64,000 nt of DNA from Paractinoplanes rishiriensis (GTDB taxonomy: Bacteria > Actinomycetota > Actinomycetes > Mycobacteriales > Micromonosporaceae), in contig NZ_BOMV01000006.1 of assembly GCF_016862375.1 (NCBI RefSeq), forward strand, positions 62,001 through 126,000, in the 5' to 3' direction. The notes beneath the pieces are model-generated. The model had not been told where the DNA came from and searched no databases. It saw only the letters and a list, made by a program, of their open reading frames with translations. Below, piece after piece: positions 1 through 8,333 of the stretch. The stretch's first letter is position 1; the number at the start of each line of letters is the position of its first letter. Both the position numbers and the translations under genes were made by a program.

Positions 1-761
1 CCGAACGCGTCGTCCGGCAGCCGGCCGTGGAACATCACCCGGTCCTCGGTCAGGTCCAGGCGGCGGGCCAGGTGCTCCAGTTCCTCCCGGGCCGGACCGG
101 AACCCACCACGTCCAGCCGGTGGTCGGCCGGCAGGTGCAGCATCGCCCGGATCACCCGGTCCACCCGCTTGTAGCGCTCCAGCCGGCCGACGCACAGGAT
201 GCTGCGTCCCGGTTCGAGCGGCGCCACCGCGACCCGGGCCGGGTCGGTGCCGTTCGGGATCACCACCATCCGGTCGGTGGCCTCCGGGAAGTCGCGGATC
301 AGCAGTTCCCGCTCGGCTCGGGTGACGCAGACGATGCGGCTGGAGCGGGCCACGATCCGGCGCCCCACCGGCCGGTAGATCGGGTGCAGCGCGGCGCGCA
401 GCCGGCTGTGCCCGGTGCCGTGGTAGTGCGGGGTGAAGACCAGCGGGGTCCGGTTGGTCAGGGCCGCGGGCAGCGCGGCCAGGGCGTGGTAGCTGTGCGC
501 GTGCAGCACGTCGTAGCGGGCCGCGTGAGTGTGCAGCCAGCGCCACAGGGCGATGGAGAACCGGTAGTTGGGCGCCGCGACGGTGAGCGGGAAACGCCGG
601 ACCAGCACGCCGTCGATCTGTTCCCGGGAGCCGGTCGGGTGCTGGGTGAGCACCTCGACCTCGTCGCCCGCCGCGACCAGCGCGGCGCACAACCGGCGCG
701 CGTGCGTCTCCACCCCGCCGACGTCGGGGTGGTAGGCGTTCGTGACGACGCCGATCCTCAC
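1..761 (-). CDS. Glycosyltransferase family 4 (partial, C-terminus outside window)
   Basis: N-terminal 253 residues of a GT-B fold retaining glycosyltransferase; the rest lies left of base 1. The start is GTG at 761 and the protein opens with RIGVVTNAYHPDVGGVETHA, the classic GT4 N-terminal strand with the Gly-rich acceptor loop. A second Rossmann half begins near residue 190 with SILCVGRLERYKRVDRVI, the usual start of the nucleotide-sugar domain. The start overlaps the stop of the upstream GT2 gene by 4 bp (GTGA), so the two are translationally coupled and probably build the same glycan or glycolipid. Donor and acceptor cannot be told from sequence. Confidence 0.88.
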   Translation of the reverse strand, partial: MRIGVVTNAYHPDVGGVETHARRLCAALVAAGDEVEVLTQHPTGSREQIDGVLVRRFPLTVAAPNYRFSIALWRWLHTHAARYDVLHAHSYHALAALPAALTNRTPLVFTPHYHGTGHSRLRAALHPIYRPVGRRIVARSSRIVCVTRAERELLIRDFPEATDRMVVIPNGTDPARVAVAPLEPGRSILCVGRLERYKRVDRVIRAMLHLPADHRLDVVGSGPAREELEHLARRLDLTEDRVMFHGRLPDDAF

Positions 762-1600
762 CGGGTCCGCCCAGCCGCACGATGATCCGCCGCGCGGTGG
801 GCGGAGGTGCGGCGGCGCTGCGGCCACTCCCGGGCGATGGTCCGCAGCACCCGCAGGCCGTCGGTCACCGCGTTCAGGTTGCTCTCGCCGTGGATCCGGG
901 CCTGCTCGAAGCTGGCCACCTCGACGATGTGCAGCCGGGCCCGGGCGGCCCGCAGGTTGAGCAGCGTCTCGATCTCGAAGCCGTCCCCCCACAGGCGTCC
1001 GTCCCGGCCGGTCGGCGCCGGCGAGGTGCTGTCCAGCGCGAAGACGTCGAGATGCCGGGCCCAGAACGCGTTGTAGCCGTAGCAGAGATCGCTGTAGCGG
1101 GTCCGGAACAGGACGTTGACCAGCAGGCTGAGGCACTTGTTGCCGAGCGAGCGCAGCCGGGTGATGTCGGCGCTGCCGCCGCTCTGCAGGAATCGCGACC
1201 CCTTGGCGAAGTCCGCGCCGCTGCGCAGCGCCGCGATGAAGCTCGGGATCTCCTTGGGATCGGTCGAGCCGTCCGCGTCGATCATCACCAGGATGTCGCC
1301 GGTAGCGGCCGCAAAACCGCAGGCCAGCGCGTTGCCCTTGCCACGGCGGTTCTGCTGGACCACGCGGATGCCGGGCATCAGCCGGCGGGCGACGTCGACC
1401 GTGTCGTCGGTGGACCCGCCGTCGACCAGGATGACCTCGTCGACCTCGGGCAGCCGCGCCATCACGTGCGGCAGGTTTCGCGCCTCGTTCAGGGCGGGAA
1501 TGATCACACTGACCAGTGGCTCACTCGCATGGGCCACCGCGGGCAGCGGCAGCTCGGTTCCCGTCCCGGCGGTCGGTGGAACGTAGGGGACCGTGGACAT
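758..1600 (-). CDS. Glycosyltransferase family 2 (dolichyl-phosphate-mannose-synthase-like)
   Basis: A 280-aa GT-A fold inverting transferase. After a ~30-residue Pro/Thr-rich head, PLVSVIIPALNEARNLPHV begins the nucleotide-binding strand; VDEVILVDGGSTDDTVDVA and the metal-binding DAD in LVMIDADGSTD follow. No C-terminal membrane helices are seen, so it is likely cytosolic or membrane-peripheral, moving a sugar from an NDP-sugar to a lipid phosphate or glycan. ATG at 1600 has GGAGA about 7 nt upstream. The stop overlaps the GTG of the following GT4 gene. The Arg/His-rich tail after residue 255 is unusual but in frame with good codon use. Confidence 0.88.
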   Translation of the reverse strand: MSTVPYVPPTAGTGTELPLPAVAHASEPLVSVIIPALNEARNLPHVMARLPEVDEVILVDGGSTDDTVDVARRLMPGIRVVQQNRRGKGNALACGFAAATGDILVMIDADGSTDPKEIPSFIAALRSGADFAKGSRFLQSGGSADITRLRSLGNKCLSLLVNVLFRTRYSDLCYGYNAFWARHLDVFALDSTSPAPTGRDGRLWGDGFEIETLLNLRAARARLHIVEVASFEQARIHGESNLNAVTDGLRVLRTIAREWPQRRRTSAHRAADHRAAGRTR

Positions 1601-1691
1601 GACTGTTCTCCAAGGCTCGGTCGTGCAGTGCGGTGGGGCAGGCGGCGCCGCCGGTGCCGGTCAGGTCCGCGGCACCGGCGGCATCGTGTGG

Positions 1692-2465
1692 TCAGGCGCC
1701 GGAGCCCTCGACCGTCCAGGAGTAGATGTCCTGCTTCGAAAGCGCGGTGCCGGTGGCGGCCGTGAAGCCGACCCACGCCGCGTCCGTGCCGACCTCGTCG
1801 GCCAGGTCGACGGTGGTGGCCAGCGCCAGTTCCTCGGTGGAACCGGCGTGCAGCGACTGCACGAAGATCTGGAGCGCGAACGTCTCGGCGTTGTAGGCGA
1901 CCCGGGCCATGAACGGCTTGCCGTACAGCGGGATCTGCGGCTCACCGACCGCCGAGTGGTGGTCCGGGTCGCCACCGAGCACCACGGCCAGGTGGTTGCT
2001 GCTCGGGTCCGGGGTGTTCTGGAACGTGTCGAACTCGATCGCGACGCTGTTTTTGATGCCGCGGTATCCGAGGCCGCCGCCCCAGCCGCCGAGCGCCCGC
2101 GGTCCGTGCGCCTGCACCAGGAACGCGATGCCGTCGGCGCCGGGCGCGCCGTGGTGCAGGTAGACCTTGAACGAGGACTCGAACGACCGGGTGAGGTCGA
2201 GCTTCGGCTTGGCCCAGGCCGAGCCGGTCTGCTTGAACCCGCCGGCAGTGAGGCGCAGGATCCGCTGCTTGGTCGTGCCGGACGAGGTCAGGATGTCCGC
2301 CGTGCCGTTGCGGTCCAGGTTCTGGGACGCGCCGGAGAACGTCGGATAGTCGACCAGCAGGTCGTCATCGGCGGCGAAGGCGGGCGCGGTGCCCGCGGCT
2401 ATCGAGAGGGCGACGGCAGCCACCAGGCTGCCGCGAGCAACTCTCGAGGAACGTGAAAAGAACAC
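1692..2465 (-). CDS. Secreted L-type (legume-like) lectin-domain protein
   Basis: A 257-aa exported carbohydrate-binding protein. GTG at 2465 has GGAG 9 nt upstream (a TTG at 2480 is the alternative). The Sec signal peptide runs to about residue 31 (AGTAPAFA-ADDD). The rest is one beta-sandwich: PGADGIAFLVQ and NSVAIEFDTFQNTPDPSSNH are the two signature strands of the L-type lectin fold, with the Asp/Asn that normally hold calcium and sugar. No enzyme domain or cell-wall anchor is present, so it is presumably free in the medium. It stands alone: 91 bp separate its stop from the GT2 start, and the gene behind it points the same way but has its own start region. Ligand unknown. Confidence 0.8.
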   Translation of the reverse strand: MFFSRSSRVARGSLVAAVALSIAAGTAPAFAADDDLLVDYPTFSGASQNLDRNGTADILTSSGTTKQRILRLTAGGFKQTGSAWAKPKLDLTRSFESSFKVYLHHGAPGADGIAFLVQAHGPRALGGWGGGLGYRGIKNSVAIEFDTFQNTPDPSSNHLAVVLGGDPDHHSAVGEPQIPLYGKPFMARVAYNAETFALQIFVQSLHAGSTEELALATTVDLADEVGTDAAWVGFTAATGTALSKQDIYSWTVEGSGA

Positions 2466-2561
2466 AGTTCTGCGCTCCAATTCGGATGATTTGCCCCACT
2501 CGGACGTGGCCTAAGGTAGGACAGCGCGCAGAGCCGCGTAAGCGAGTCGCGACTATTTACC

Positions 2562-3710
2562 TCAAATTGGACGCCTCCACCCGGCGAACCGGCGCGGATC
2601 GAAAAGGCCGATCGGGTGCACGCTTGCGCCCTCGATCGCCAGATCCGCGAGAATCTCACCCACCACCGGCACGAACTTGAATCCGTGCCCGGAGAACCCG
2701 CAGGCCACGCTCACCGCCGGGTGCTCCGGGTGCGGCCCGATGACGAAGTGCTCGTCCGGCGTCGTGGTGTACATGCACGGCTCGCCGCGCCGGAACGCAC
2801 CGGGCAGATCCGGCAGCCGGGCGCCGCAGTACGCCGCCATCTCGGCCACCTCGTCCTCGTGCACCGCGGTGTCCAGGGTGTCCGGCGTGGCCGGTCCGCC
2901 CCGGCGGAAGAATGCGACCTTCGCCCCGCCGTCCGGCCCGTCGATCGCCGGGAAGCCGTAGATCTGCCGGCCGGCCGGGTCCTCCCAGACATAGATCGGA
3001 TGCCGGTCCGGGTGGAACGGCGCGGTCCCGCCCCGCGGCTGGAACCAGAACTGCACCTGCCGCTCCACGGTGAGCGGCAGGTTCAGGTCGGCGAGCAGGT
3101 CCGGCGCCCACGGTCCCGGCGTGAGCACCAGGTGCCCGGCCGGGTAGCTGCCCTTCGCGGTCACCACCCGCACCCCGTCGCCGGACCGCTCCCAGCGGGT
3201 CATCGGTTCGTGGAAGCGCAGGTCGGCGCCGGCCCGGGCGGCCAGCTCGAGGTTTGCCGCAACGGTCGCCTCGGGCCGCACGAAACCGGCCCTGGCCTCG
3301 AACAGCGCGACCTCGTCCGGCCGCGGCGCGAACATCGGGAACCGGCGGCGCAGCTGGGCGGCGTCCAGCATCTCGTGGGCAAGGCCCCACCGCTCGGCGC
3401 TGGCCCGGCTGCCGGACACCGTCCGCGACTCCGGCCGCCCGATCATCAGGCCACCGGTCAGCGTGATCACGTCCCGGCCGGAGTCGGCGGCCAGCCGGTC
3501 GAACAGCTCGTAGGCACGCAGCAGCAGCGGCACGTACGCGGCGCCCTCGAAGTACGACTGCCGGGTGATCCGCGACCCGCCGTGACTCGACCCGCGCGCA
3601 TGCGCCGCCCCGTACCTCTCCAGCCCGAGCACGCGCACCCCGCGCGACGCCAGGTGCAGCGCCGCGGCGCTGCCCATCCCGCCGAGACCGGCGACAACCA
3701 CGTCGAACAT
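2562..3710 (-). CDS. FAD-dependent amine oxidase, monomeric sarcosine oxidase / N-methyltryptophan oxidase type
   Basis: A 382-aa flavoprotein of the DAO superfamily. The FAD-binding motif [17 protein letters not shown] is at residues 8-24, followed by [16 protein letters not shown], typical of MSOX. Near the C-terminus [18 protein letters not shown] includes the Cys that carries FAD covalently in monomeric sarcosine oxidase, then GFSGHGFKF. Expected reaction: oxidative demethylation or oxidation of a secondary amino acid to imine with H2O2; the substrate cannot be fixed. ATG at 3710 lies 7 nt after TACGGT read leftward (3723-3718) and lacks a Shine-Dalgarno, so it is probably leaderless. It diverges from the phosphodiesterase gene with only 23 bp between starts. 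Confidence 0.87.
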   Translation of the reverse strand: MFDVVVAGLGGMGSAAALHLASRGVRVLGLERYGAAHARGSSHGGSRITRQSYFEGAAYVPLLLRAYELFDRLAADSGRDVITLTGGLMIGRPESRTVSGSRASAERWGLAHEMLDAAQLRRRFPMFAPRPDEVALFEARAGFVRPEATVAANLELAARAGADLRFHEPMTRWERSGDGVRVVTAKGSYPAGHLVLTPGPWAPDLLADLNLPLTVERQVQFWFQPRGGTAPFHPDRHPIYVWEDPAGRQIYGFPAIDGPDGGAKVAFFRRGGPATPDTLDTAVHEDEVAEMAAYCGARLPDLPGAFRRGEPCMYTTTPDEHFVIGPHPEHPAVSVACGFSGHGFKFVPVVGEILADLAIEGASVHPIGLFDPRRFAGWRRPI

Positions 3711-3717
3711 GAGAACC

Positions 3718-3727
3718 ACCGTAGGAT
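3718..3727. promoter_or_regulatory. Overlapping divergent -10 elements of two leaderless genes
   Basis: The ten bases ACCGTAGGAT contain TAGGAT on the + strand (3722-3727, 6 nt before GTG 3734) and TACGGT on the - strand (3723-3718, 7 nt before ATG 3710). The two hexamers share their TA step. Neither gene has a Shine-Dalgarno, and the spacing puts both transcription starts at the start codons. The same geometry recurs at 63390-63399. Confidence 0.6.
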
Positions 3728-3733
3728 GCGGTC

Positions 3734-4495
3734 GTGTCCCGCTTCGCCTACCTGGACGCTCCGACTCCGCTCGCCTTCGCCCACCGCGGCGGCGCCGCCG
3801 AGGGCGACGAGAACACCGCCGAGGCCTTCGGGCGCGCGGTCAAGCTCGGTTTCCGGTACGTGGAGACCGACGTGCACGCCACCGCCGACGACGTGCCGGT
3901 CGTCTTCCACGACGACTCGCTCGCCCGGCTCACCGGTCAGGCCGGCCGGATCGGCGCGCTGCGCTGGACCGACCTGGCCACCGTGCGGGTCGGCGGCGCG
4001 GCGGCCATCCCGCGCCTCGACGAGGTGCTGGACGCCTGGCCGGACATCCGGTTCAACATCGACGTGAAGGCCGATCCGGGCGCGGCACCCACCGTGGACG
4101 CGATCCGCCGGGCCGGCGCGTCCGGCCGGGTGCTGCTGGCCTCGTTCAGCGACGCCCGGCTGGCCCGGCTGCGCCGCCTCGCCGGGCCGGACGTCGCGAC
4201 CTCGATGGGCATGCGCGCGGTGACCGCGCTGCGCCTGTCGTCGCTGGCCCGGACCCCGCTGCGGCTGCCGCCGTCCGCGGTCGCCGCCCAGGTCCCGCCG
4301 CGGCACGGCCGGTTCCGGGTGGTGGACCGCGCGTTCCTGGCCCGGGCCCACCGCCTCGGCCTCCAGGTGCACGTCTGGACCATCGACGACCCGGCCGAGA
4401 TGCACCGCCTGCTCGACCTCGGCGTGGACGGCATCATGACGGACCGTACCGATGTGCTCCGCGACGTGTATCTGAGCCGCGGTATTTGGGCTTGA
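3734..4495 (+). CDS. Glycerophosphodiester phosphodiesterase (GDPD/UgpQ family)
   Basis: A 253-aa single-domain TIM-barrel enzyme hydrolysing glycerophosphodiesters to glycerol-3-phosphate and an alcohol. Signature residues are present: HRG near residue 16 followed by DENT, the metal ligands in [20 protein letters not shown] (Glu, Asp, and the catalytic second His), and the closing [12 protein letters not shown]. No signal peptide, so cytosolic, unlike secreted GlpQ types. GTG at 3734 is preceded by TAGGAT and no ribosome site (leaderless). Divergent from the amine oxidase gene; no operon partner downstream. Confidence 0.92.
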   Translation: MSRFAYLDAPTPLAFAHRGGAAEGDENTAEAFGRAVKLGFRYVETDVHATADDVPVVFHDDSLARLTGQAGRIGALRWTDLATVRVGGAAAIPRLDEVLDAWPDIRFNIDVKADPGAAPTVDAIRRAGASGRVLLASFSDARLARLRRLAGPDVATSMGMRAVTALRLSSLARTPLRLPPSAVAAQVPPRHGRFRVVDRAFLARAHRLGLQVHVWTIDDPAEMHRLLDLGVDGIMTDRTDVLRDVYLSRGIWA

Positions 4496-4852
4496 GAATG
4501 TCACGGAAATGGCTTCGAATTCATACTCTCAGGCAGTTCCAAGGTGGATCGAAGCGATCATGCACTACATTTCCCGGTAGCGGCGGGCGCTCGCACGGTC
4601 GCGCGGGGGTGTGATCTTGCGCATTGCGCAACCTGCCAGCTCAGCGAAGTTTTTCGTGATCTTGTTGAACCGGAGACATCATCCGTTCGGAGGATGTCCA
4701 GGGTTCGAGGAGGAGACCATATCTTTTCTTTAAGTTAGCGCTAAGAATTCATCAAATTCGCTGCTTGAATTGATATCTCGCGGCGCGCGTCTTATTTTCT
4801 GGGAACGCCGGTGTCAGGGGCCGGATGCTTTCTCGAAGAAGAGGTATCGCGC
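4496..4852. other. AT-rich intergenic region, likely promoter of surface-protein gene
   Basis: 357 bp without a convincing gene. It is clearly more AT-rich than its surroundings from about 4710 to 4800. It holds a perfect 10-bp palindrome TTAGCGCTAA at 4735-4744, an imperfect inverted repeat (ATCAAATTC...GAATTGAT) around 4750-4776, and a GAAGAAGAGG ribosome site at 4835-4844 for the next gene. A short frame at 4544-4738 has no start signal or coding-like codon use and is not called. The palindrome may be an operator; this is inference. Confidence 0.45.
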
Positions 4853-6196
4853 ATGCGTAGGTCGGCTTACCGCCGTGCTGCCGAGCCAACCGGCGGCAGC
4901 AGGCGGCTACTCGCCGTTGGTGCGGTGATCGCCGCAGTGGGGGCGGCCGTCGCCTTCACCACCATCTCCAGCGCCGCCGAGGGCGATCGGCCGTCGGGCA
5001 GCGGCGTCGGCAAGGTGGTCAACGGGCAGACGATCCTCACCGACACGTGCGTGGACAGCAATCTCGAGGCGCACAACGGCTTCCAGCTGGGCAACCGCTG
5101 CGTCTCCACCGAGTTCGGTGAGGTGGCGAGCGCCGGCAACAACGCCTCGCTGCTGATCACCGAGGCGCCGCGCCAGGTCGCGCCGAACACGCCGTTCACC
5201 CTGCGGGTCAGCACCCGCAACCTGATCCGCGACCGCTTCCTCGCGGCCGGCCAGGGCGGCTACTACGTGGAGAGCTCGGTGCTGCGCAACGGGCTGGTGC
5301 GGGGGCACTTCCACACCGCGTGCCGGATGCTGGCCAGCACCCGGGTGGCGCCCGACCCGGCGCCGGTGCCCGCGTTCTTCGTGGCCACCGAGGACAACCG
5401 CGGCGAGGCCCAGCCGGACACCGTGACCATCCAGGTGCCGGGCCTGCCGGCCGAGGGCACCGCCCAGTGCGCGTCGTGGGCCGGTGACGGCTCACACCGC
5501 ATCCCGATGATGGAGCGCGCCAACCAGACCCCGGCCCTCGACGCCGTCCGGATCAACGTCCGTGCCGGCAACAACAACGGCGGGGGCGGCAACAACAACG
5601 GCGGCGGCAACAACGGCGGCGGCCAGAACAACGGCGGCAACAACGGCGGCGGCGGGAACAACGGCGGCAACAACGGTGGGAACAACCCGAACACCACCGT
5701 GGCGCCGACCACCCCGCCCCAGGGCGGCGGCAACGCCACCCAGCCCACCACCCGCGACACCGTGAAGCCGACCGCGACGGCCAAGCCGGCCACCACGTCC
5801 AAGCCGGCCACCACGAAGTCCGCCAAGCCGGCGACCACGCGTACCGCCGAAAGCGAAAGCGACGACGAGCTGGTCGCGCCCGAGGACGCCACGCCCGCGC
5901 AGACCCGGGCGGCGAAGCCGAAGGCGACCGTCAAGGCCCTCGAAGAGGACCCCGAAGAGGTCGACGAGGCCGCCGACATCACCTACTCGAACGACGACGG
6001 CCAGCCCAACTCGGGCACCAAGGCGCCGAGCGTCGAGGAGGTGGCGGCCCAGTCCACCGAGAAGCAGGGCGGCCTGCTCGCGCTGACCGGCGGGAACAGC
6101 ATGGCGGTCATCGGCGTCGCGGTGGTCCTGATGCTGGCCGGTCTGACGATCATGGCGCTGACCCGCCGGCGCCGGCCGGGCAGCACCTGGCAGTAA
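4853..6196 (+). CDS. LAxTG-type sortase-anchored surface protein with Asn/Gly-rich stalk
   Basis: A 447-aa exported protein. ATG 4853 has GAGG 8 nt upstream. A signal helix covers residues 18-42 (RRLLAVGAVIAAVGAAVAFT). Residues ~50-240 form an unrecognised folded domain with several Cys, possibly disulphide-bonded. Then comes a low-complexity stalk of Asn/Gly repeats (5564-5690), Pro/Thr segments and an acidic stretch. The C-terminus has LALTGG, a hydrophobic helix (AVIGVAVVLMLAGLTIMAL) and an Arg tail: a complete cell-wall sorting signal of the LAxTG kind used by class E sortases of high-GC actinobacteria. It is presumably linked to peptidoglycan and displays the N-terminal domain beyond the wall. 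No sortase gene is in the window. A strong terminator follows. Confidence 0.8.
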   Translation: MRRSAYRRAAEPTGGSRRLLAVGAVIAAVGAAVAFTTISSAAEGDRPSGSGVGKVVNGQTILTDTCVDSNLEAHNGFQLGNRCVSTEFGEVASAGNNASLLITEAPRQVAPNTPFTLRVSTRNLIRDRFLAAGQGGYYVESSVLRNGLVRGHFHTACRMLASTRVAPDPAPVPAFFVATEDNRGEAQPDTVTIQVPGLPAEGTAQCASWAGDGSHRIPMMERANQTPALDAVRINVRAGNNNGGGGNNNGGGNNGGGQNNGGNNGGGGNNGGNNGGNNPNTTVAPTTPPQGGGNATQPTTRDTVKPTATAKPATTSKPATTKSAKPATTRTAESESDDELVAPEDATPAQTRAAKPKATVKALEEDPEEVDEAADITYSNDDGQPNSGTKAPSVEEVAAQSTEKQGGLLALTGGNSMAVIGVAVVLMLAGLTIMALTRRRRPGSTWQ

Positions 6197-6211
6197 AACC
6201 GCATACGATCC

Positions 6212-6243
6212 AAGGGCGGCCCGCTCCCGAGCGGGCCGCCCTT
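6212..6243 (+). terminator. Rho-independent terminator after the surface-protein gene
   Basis: Perfect 14-bp stem AAGGGCGGCCCGCT / AGCGGGCCGCCCTT with a 4-nt loop (CCCG), followed by TTTCG. It lies 15 bp after the stop and directly before the iron-box promoter of the next gene, so it insulates the two units. Confidence 0.85.
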
Positions 6244-6253
6244 TCGTGCGCTG

Positions 6254-6272
6254 TTAGGGTAGCCTTACTTCC
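6254..6272 (+). promoter_or_regulatory. Iron box (IdeR/DmdR-type operator) of the SIP gene
   Basis: TTAGGGTAGCCTTACTTCC matches 13 of 19 positions of the established IdeR/DmdR consensus TTAGGTTAGGCTAACCTAA. It contains TAGGGT, a plausible -10, so a bound iron repressor would block transcription. It sits 33 bp before ATG 6306 of a siderophore-interacting reductase, a classic member of such regulons. Regulation by an iron repressor is therefore inferred with fair confidence. Confidence 0.7.
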
Positions 6273-6305
6273 ACGGACGATCGTTCGAGCGGAAGAGGAC
6301 CAAGC

Positions 6306-7091
6306 ATGCCCAACAGGCCGGCACGACCCGCCACCGAGGCGGTCGTCACCCGGGTCGAGCAGCTCACGCCGCACATGGTGCGGGTCGTCGTGGGCGGCGA
6401 GGCGCTCCGCTCGATCGAGGCGGGCTCGTGCACCGACCACTACATCAAGGTGCTGTTCCCGCAGCCGGGCGTCGACGACACCGAGCGGCCGACCGTCCGC
6501 ACCTACACGGTCCGCCGCTGGCTGCCCGAGATCCCGGAGATGTGGATCGACTTCGTGGTGCACGGCGACAGCGGCATCGCCGGCCCGTGGGCGGCGGCCG
6601 CCCAGCCCGGCGACCCGTTCCGGTTCATGGGCCCGGGCGGCGCCTACGCGCCCAGTCCCACCGCGGCCTGGCACCTGCTGGCCGGCGACGAGAGCGCGCT
6701 GCCGGCCATCGCCGCCGCGCTCGAGGGGATGCCCGACGGCGCGCTGGTCAAGGCGTTCATCGAGGTCTCCGGCCCCGACGAGGAGCAGAAGCTGGAGACC
6801 ACCGCGGAGGCCGAGATCACCTGGCTGCACCGCGGCGAGCGGCAGATCGGCGAACTGCTGGTCGACGCGGTCCGCGGCTGCACCTTCCCGGACGGCCCGG
6901 TGCACGCGTTCGTGCACGGCGAGGCCACCTTCGTCAAGGACCTGCGCGGCTACCTGCGCCGCGACTGCGCCATCCCGCTCGAGCAGTTGTCGATCTCCGG
7001 CTACTGGCGCCGCGGCCTCAACGAGGAGGGTTGGCAGTCCACCAAGCGCGACTGGAACTCGCAGGTCGAAAGGGAACAGGAGACGGTGTGA
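6306..7091 (+). CDS. Siderophore-interacting protein (SIP) family FAD-binding ferric reductase
   Basis: A 261-aa cytosolic flavoprotein that reduces ferric siderophores to release iron. Visible family landmarks: the FAD-binding TVRTYTVRRW near residue 64 (RxYxxR), the phosphate-binding HGDSGIAGPWAAAAQPGD around residues 84-102, and the NAD(P)H-side LLAGDESALPAIAAALEGMP around 121-140. The length is normal for SIP proteins. ATG 6306 has GGAAGAGG 7 nt upstream. Transcription is probably iron-repressed through the operator at 6254-6272. No siderophore transporter or synthetase is adjacent, so it likely serves siderophores handled elsewhere. Confidence 0.9.
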   Translation: MPNRPARPATEAVVTRVEQLTPHMVRVVVGGEALRSIEAGSCTDHYIKVLFPQPGVDDTERPTVRTYTVRRWLPEIPEMWIDFVVHGDSGIAGPWAAAAQPGDPFRFMGPGGAYAPSPTAAWHLLAGDESALPAIAAALEGMPDGALVKAFIEVSGPDEEQKLETTAEAEITWLHRGERQIGELLVDAVRGCTFPDGPVHAFVHGEATFVKDLRGYLRRDCAIPLEQLSISGYWRRGLNEEGWQSTKRDWNSQVEREQETV

Positions 7092-7142
7092 GAGCGAGCA
7101 CCTCGTTGGCCGTCCGAGCCGCCGGGCGCCCATGATGTGTAA

Positions 7143-8333
7143 GTGGTGCTCGCCGATACACAGCTGACCAGTCCGGTCCGCGGCCGCCTGATCGCGCTGG
7201 CCGCGCTGCTGCTGGCGGCGGTCAACCTGCGGCTCGCGGTAACCAGCGTGGGCCCGGTCCTGAGCGAGATCCGGGCCGGCCTCGGGATGAGCTCGACGAT
7301 GGCCGGACTGCTCATGTCGGTGCCGGTGGTCTGTTTCGCCACGGTCGGTCTCGCCGCGCCCCGGCTGGCCCACCGGTTCGGCACCGCCCGGGTGATCGTG
7401 ACCGGCCTCGCCGTGCTCGCGGTGGGTCTCGCGATCCGCCCGTACACCGCCGGCACCGTCCCGTTCCTGCTGGCCAGCGTGGTGTCGCTGGCCGGCATCG
7501 CGGTGGTCAACGTGCTCCTGCCGGTGATCGTCAAGCAGCACTTCCCGGGCCGGGTCGGCACCATGACCGGCCTCTACTCGGTGGCGCTCAACGTCGGCGC
7601 GACCGGCGCCGCGGCCGCCACGGTTCCGCTGACCGGCGCGTTCGGTGGCGACTGGCGGCTGGGCCTGGCCTGCTGGGCGGTGCTGGCGGTGGTCGCGCTG
7701 CCGGCCTGGCTGCCACTGGCCCGCGAGCGTGCGACCGCCGACACCGACGATCAAAATCCGGCTCCGGTACGCGTGACCAGGCACCCGGTGGCGTGGGCGC
7801 TGGCGTTGTACTTCGGCCTGCAGAGCACCTCGGCGTACGTGATCATCGGTTGGCTCCCGCAGATCTACCGGGACGCCGGTCTCTCCGCCGAGACCGCCGG
7901 CCTGCTGTTCGCCGGCACCTCCCTGCTCGGCGTGCCGCTCGGCCTGGCGCTGAGTTCGCTGGCCGGCCGGGTGCGCAGCCAGAGCTGGATCGCGCTGACC
8001 CTGGGCCTGTTCGGGATCGCCGGGTACGCCGGACTGTGGTGGTCGCCGGCCACCCTGCCCTGGCTGTGGGCCGTCCTGCTGGGCGTCGTCAACACCGCGT
8101 TCCCGCTGGTCCTCACCATGATCGCGCTGCGCGGCAGCACGCCCGCCACGGTGGTGCGGCTGTCCGCGTTCGCCCAGGGCGTGGGATACCTGCTGGCCAT
8201 CCCCGGCCCCATCCTGATCGGCGTGCTGCACGACCGCACGGGCGGCTGGCGGGTACCCCTGGCCCTGATGATCGCCCTGATGATCCCGCAGATCATCGCC
8301 GGCTGGCAGGCCGGCCGGGACCGCCGGGTCTAA
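7143..8333 (+). CDS. MFS transporter, CynX/NimT family
   Basis: A 396-aa polytopic protein with about 12 membrane helices in two six-helix halves split by a hydrophilic loop near residue 200 (ERATADTDDQNPAPVRV). AAVNLRLAVTSVGPVLSEI is characteristic of the CynX/NimT branch, which includes cyanate and 2-nitroimidazole transporters. Substrate is unknown; export of a small aromatic or anion is plausible. GTG 7143 is taken as start since the protein then opens just before helix 1; a clear ribosome site is missing and the start could be a few codons off. It runs 51 bp behind the SIP gene and may share its transcript. The stop overlaps that of the convergent hydrolase (CTAA, 8330-8333). Confidence 0.87.
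   Translation: MVLADTQLTSPVRGRLIALAALLLAAVNLRLAVTSVGPVLSEIRAGLGMSSTMAGLLMSVPVVCFATVGLAAPRLAHRFGTARVIVTGLAVLAVGLAIRPYTAGTVPFLLASVVSLAGIAVVNVLLPVIVKQHFPGRVGTMTGLYSVALNVGATGAAAATVPLTGAFGGDWRLGLACWAVLAVVALPAWLPLARERATADTDDQNPAPVRVTRHPVAWALALYFGLQSTSAYVIIGWLPQIYRDAGLSAETAGLLFAGTSLLGVPLGLALSSLAGRVRSQSWIALTLGLFGIAGYAGLWWSPATLPWLWAVLLGVVNTAFPLVLTMIALRGSTPATVVRLSAFAQGVGYLLAIPGPILIGVLHDRTGGWRVPLALMIALMIPQIIAGWQAGRDRRV

Noticed and set aside
4544..4738. 64-codon frame in the gap before the surface-protein gene
   Set aside because: No ribosome site, no GC3 bias, no recognisable sequence.
5564..5690. CRISPR-like or satellite appearance of the AACAACGGCGGC repeats
   Set aside because: The repeats are in frame, irregular and encode the Asn/Gly stalk of the surface protein; no spacer pattern.
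6150..8231. Long antisense frame across the SIP and MFS genes
   Set aside because: Same shadow effect; low-complexity composition and no start signal.
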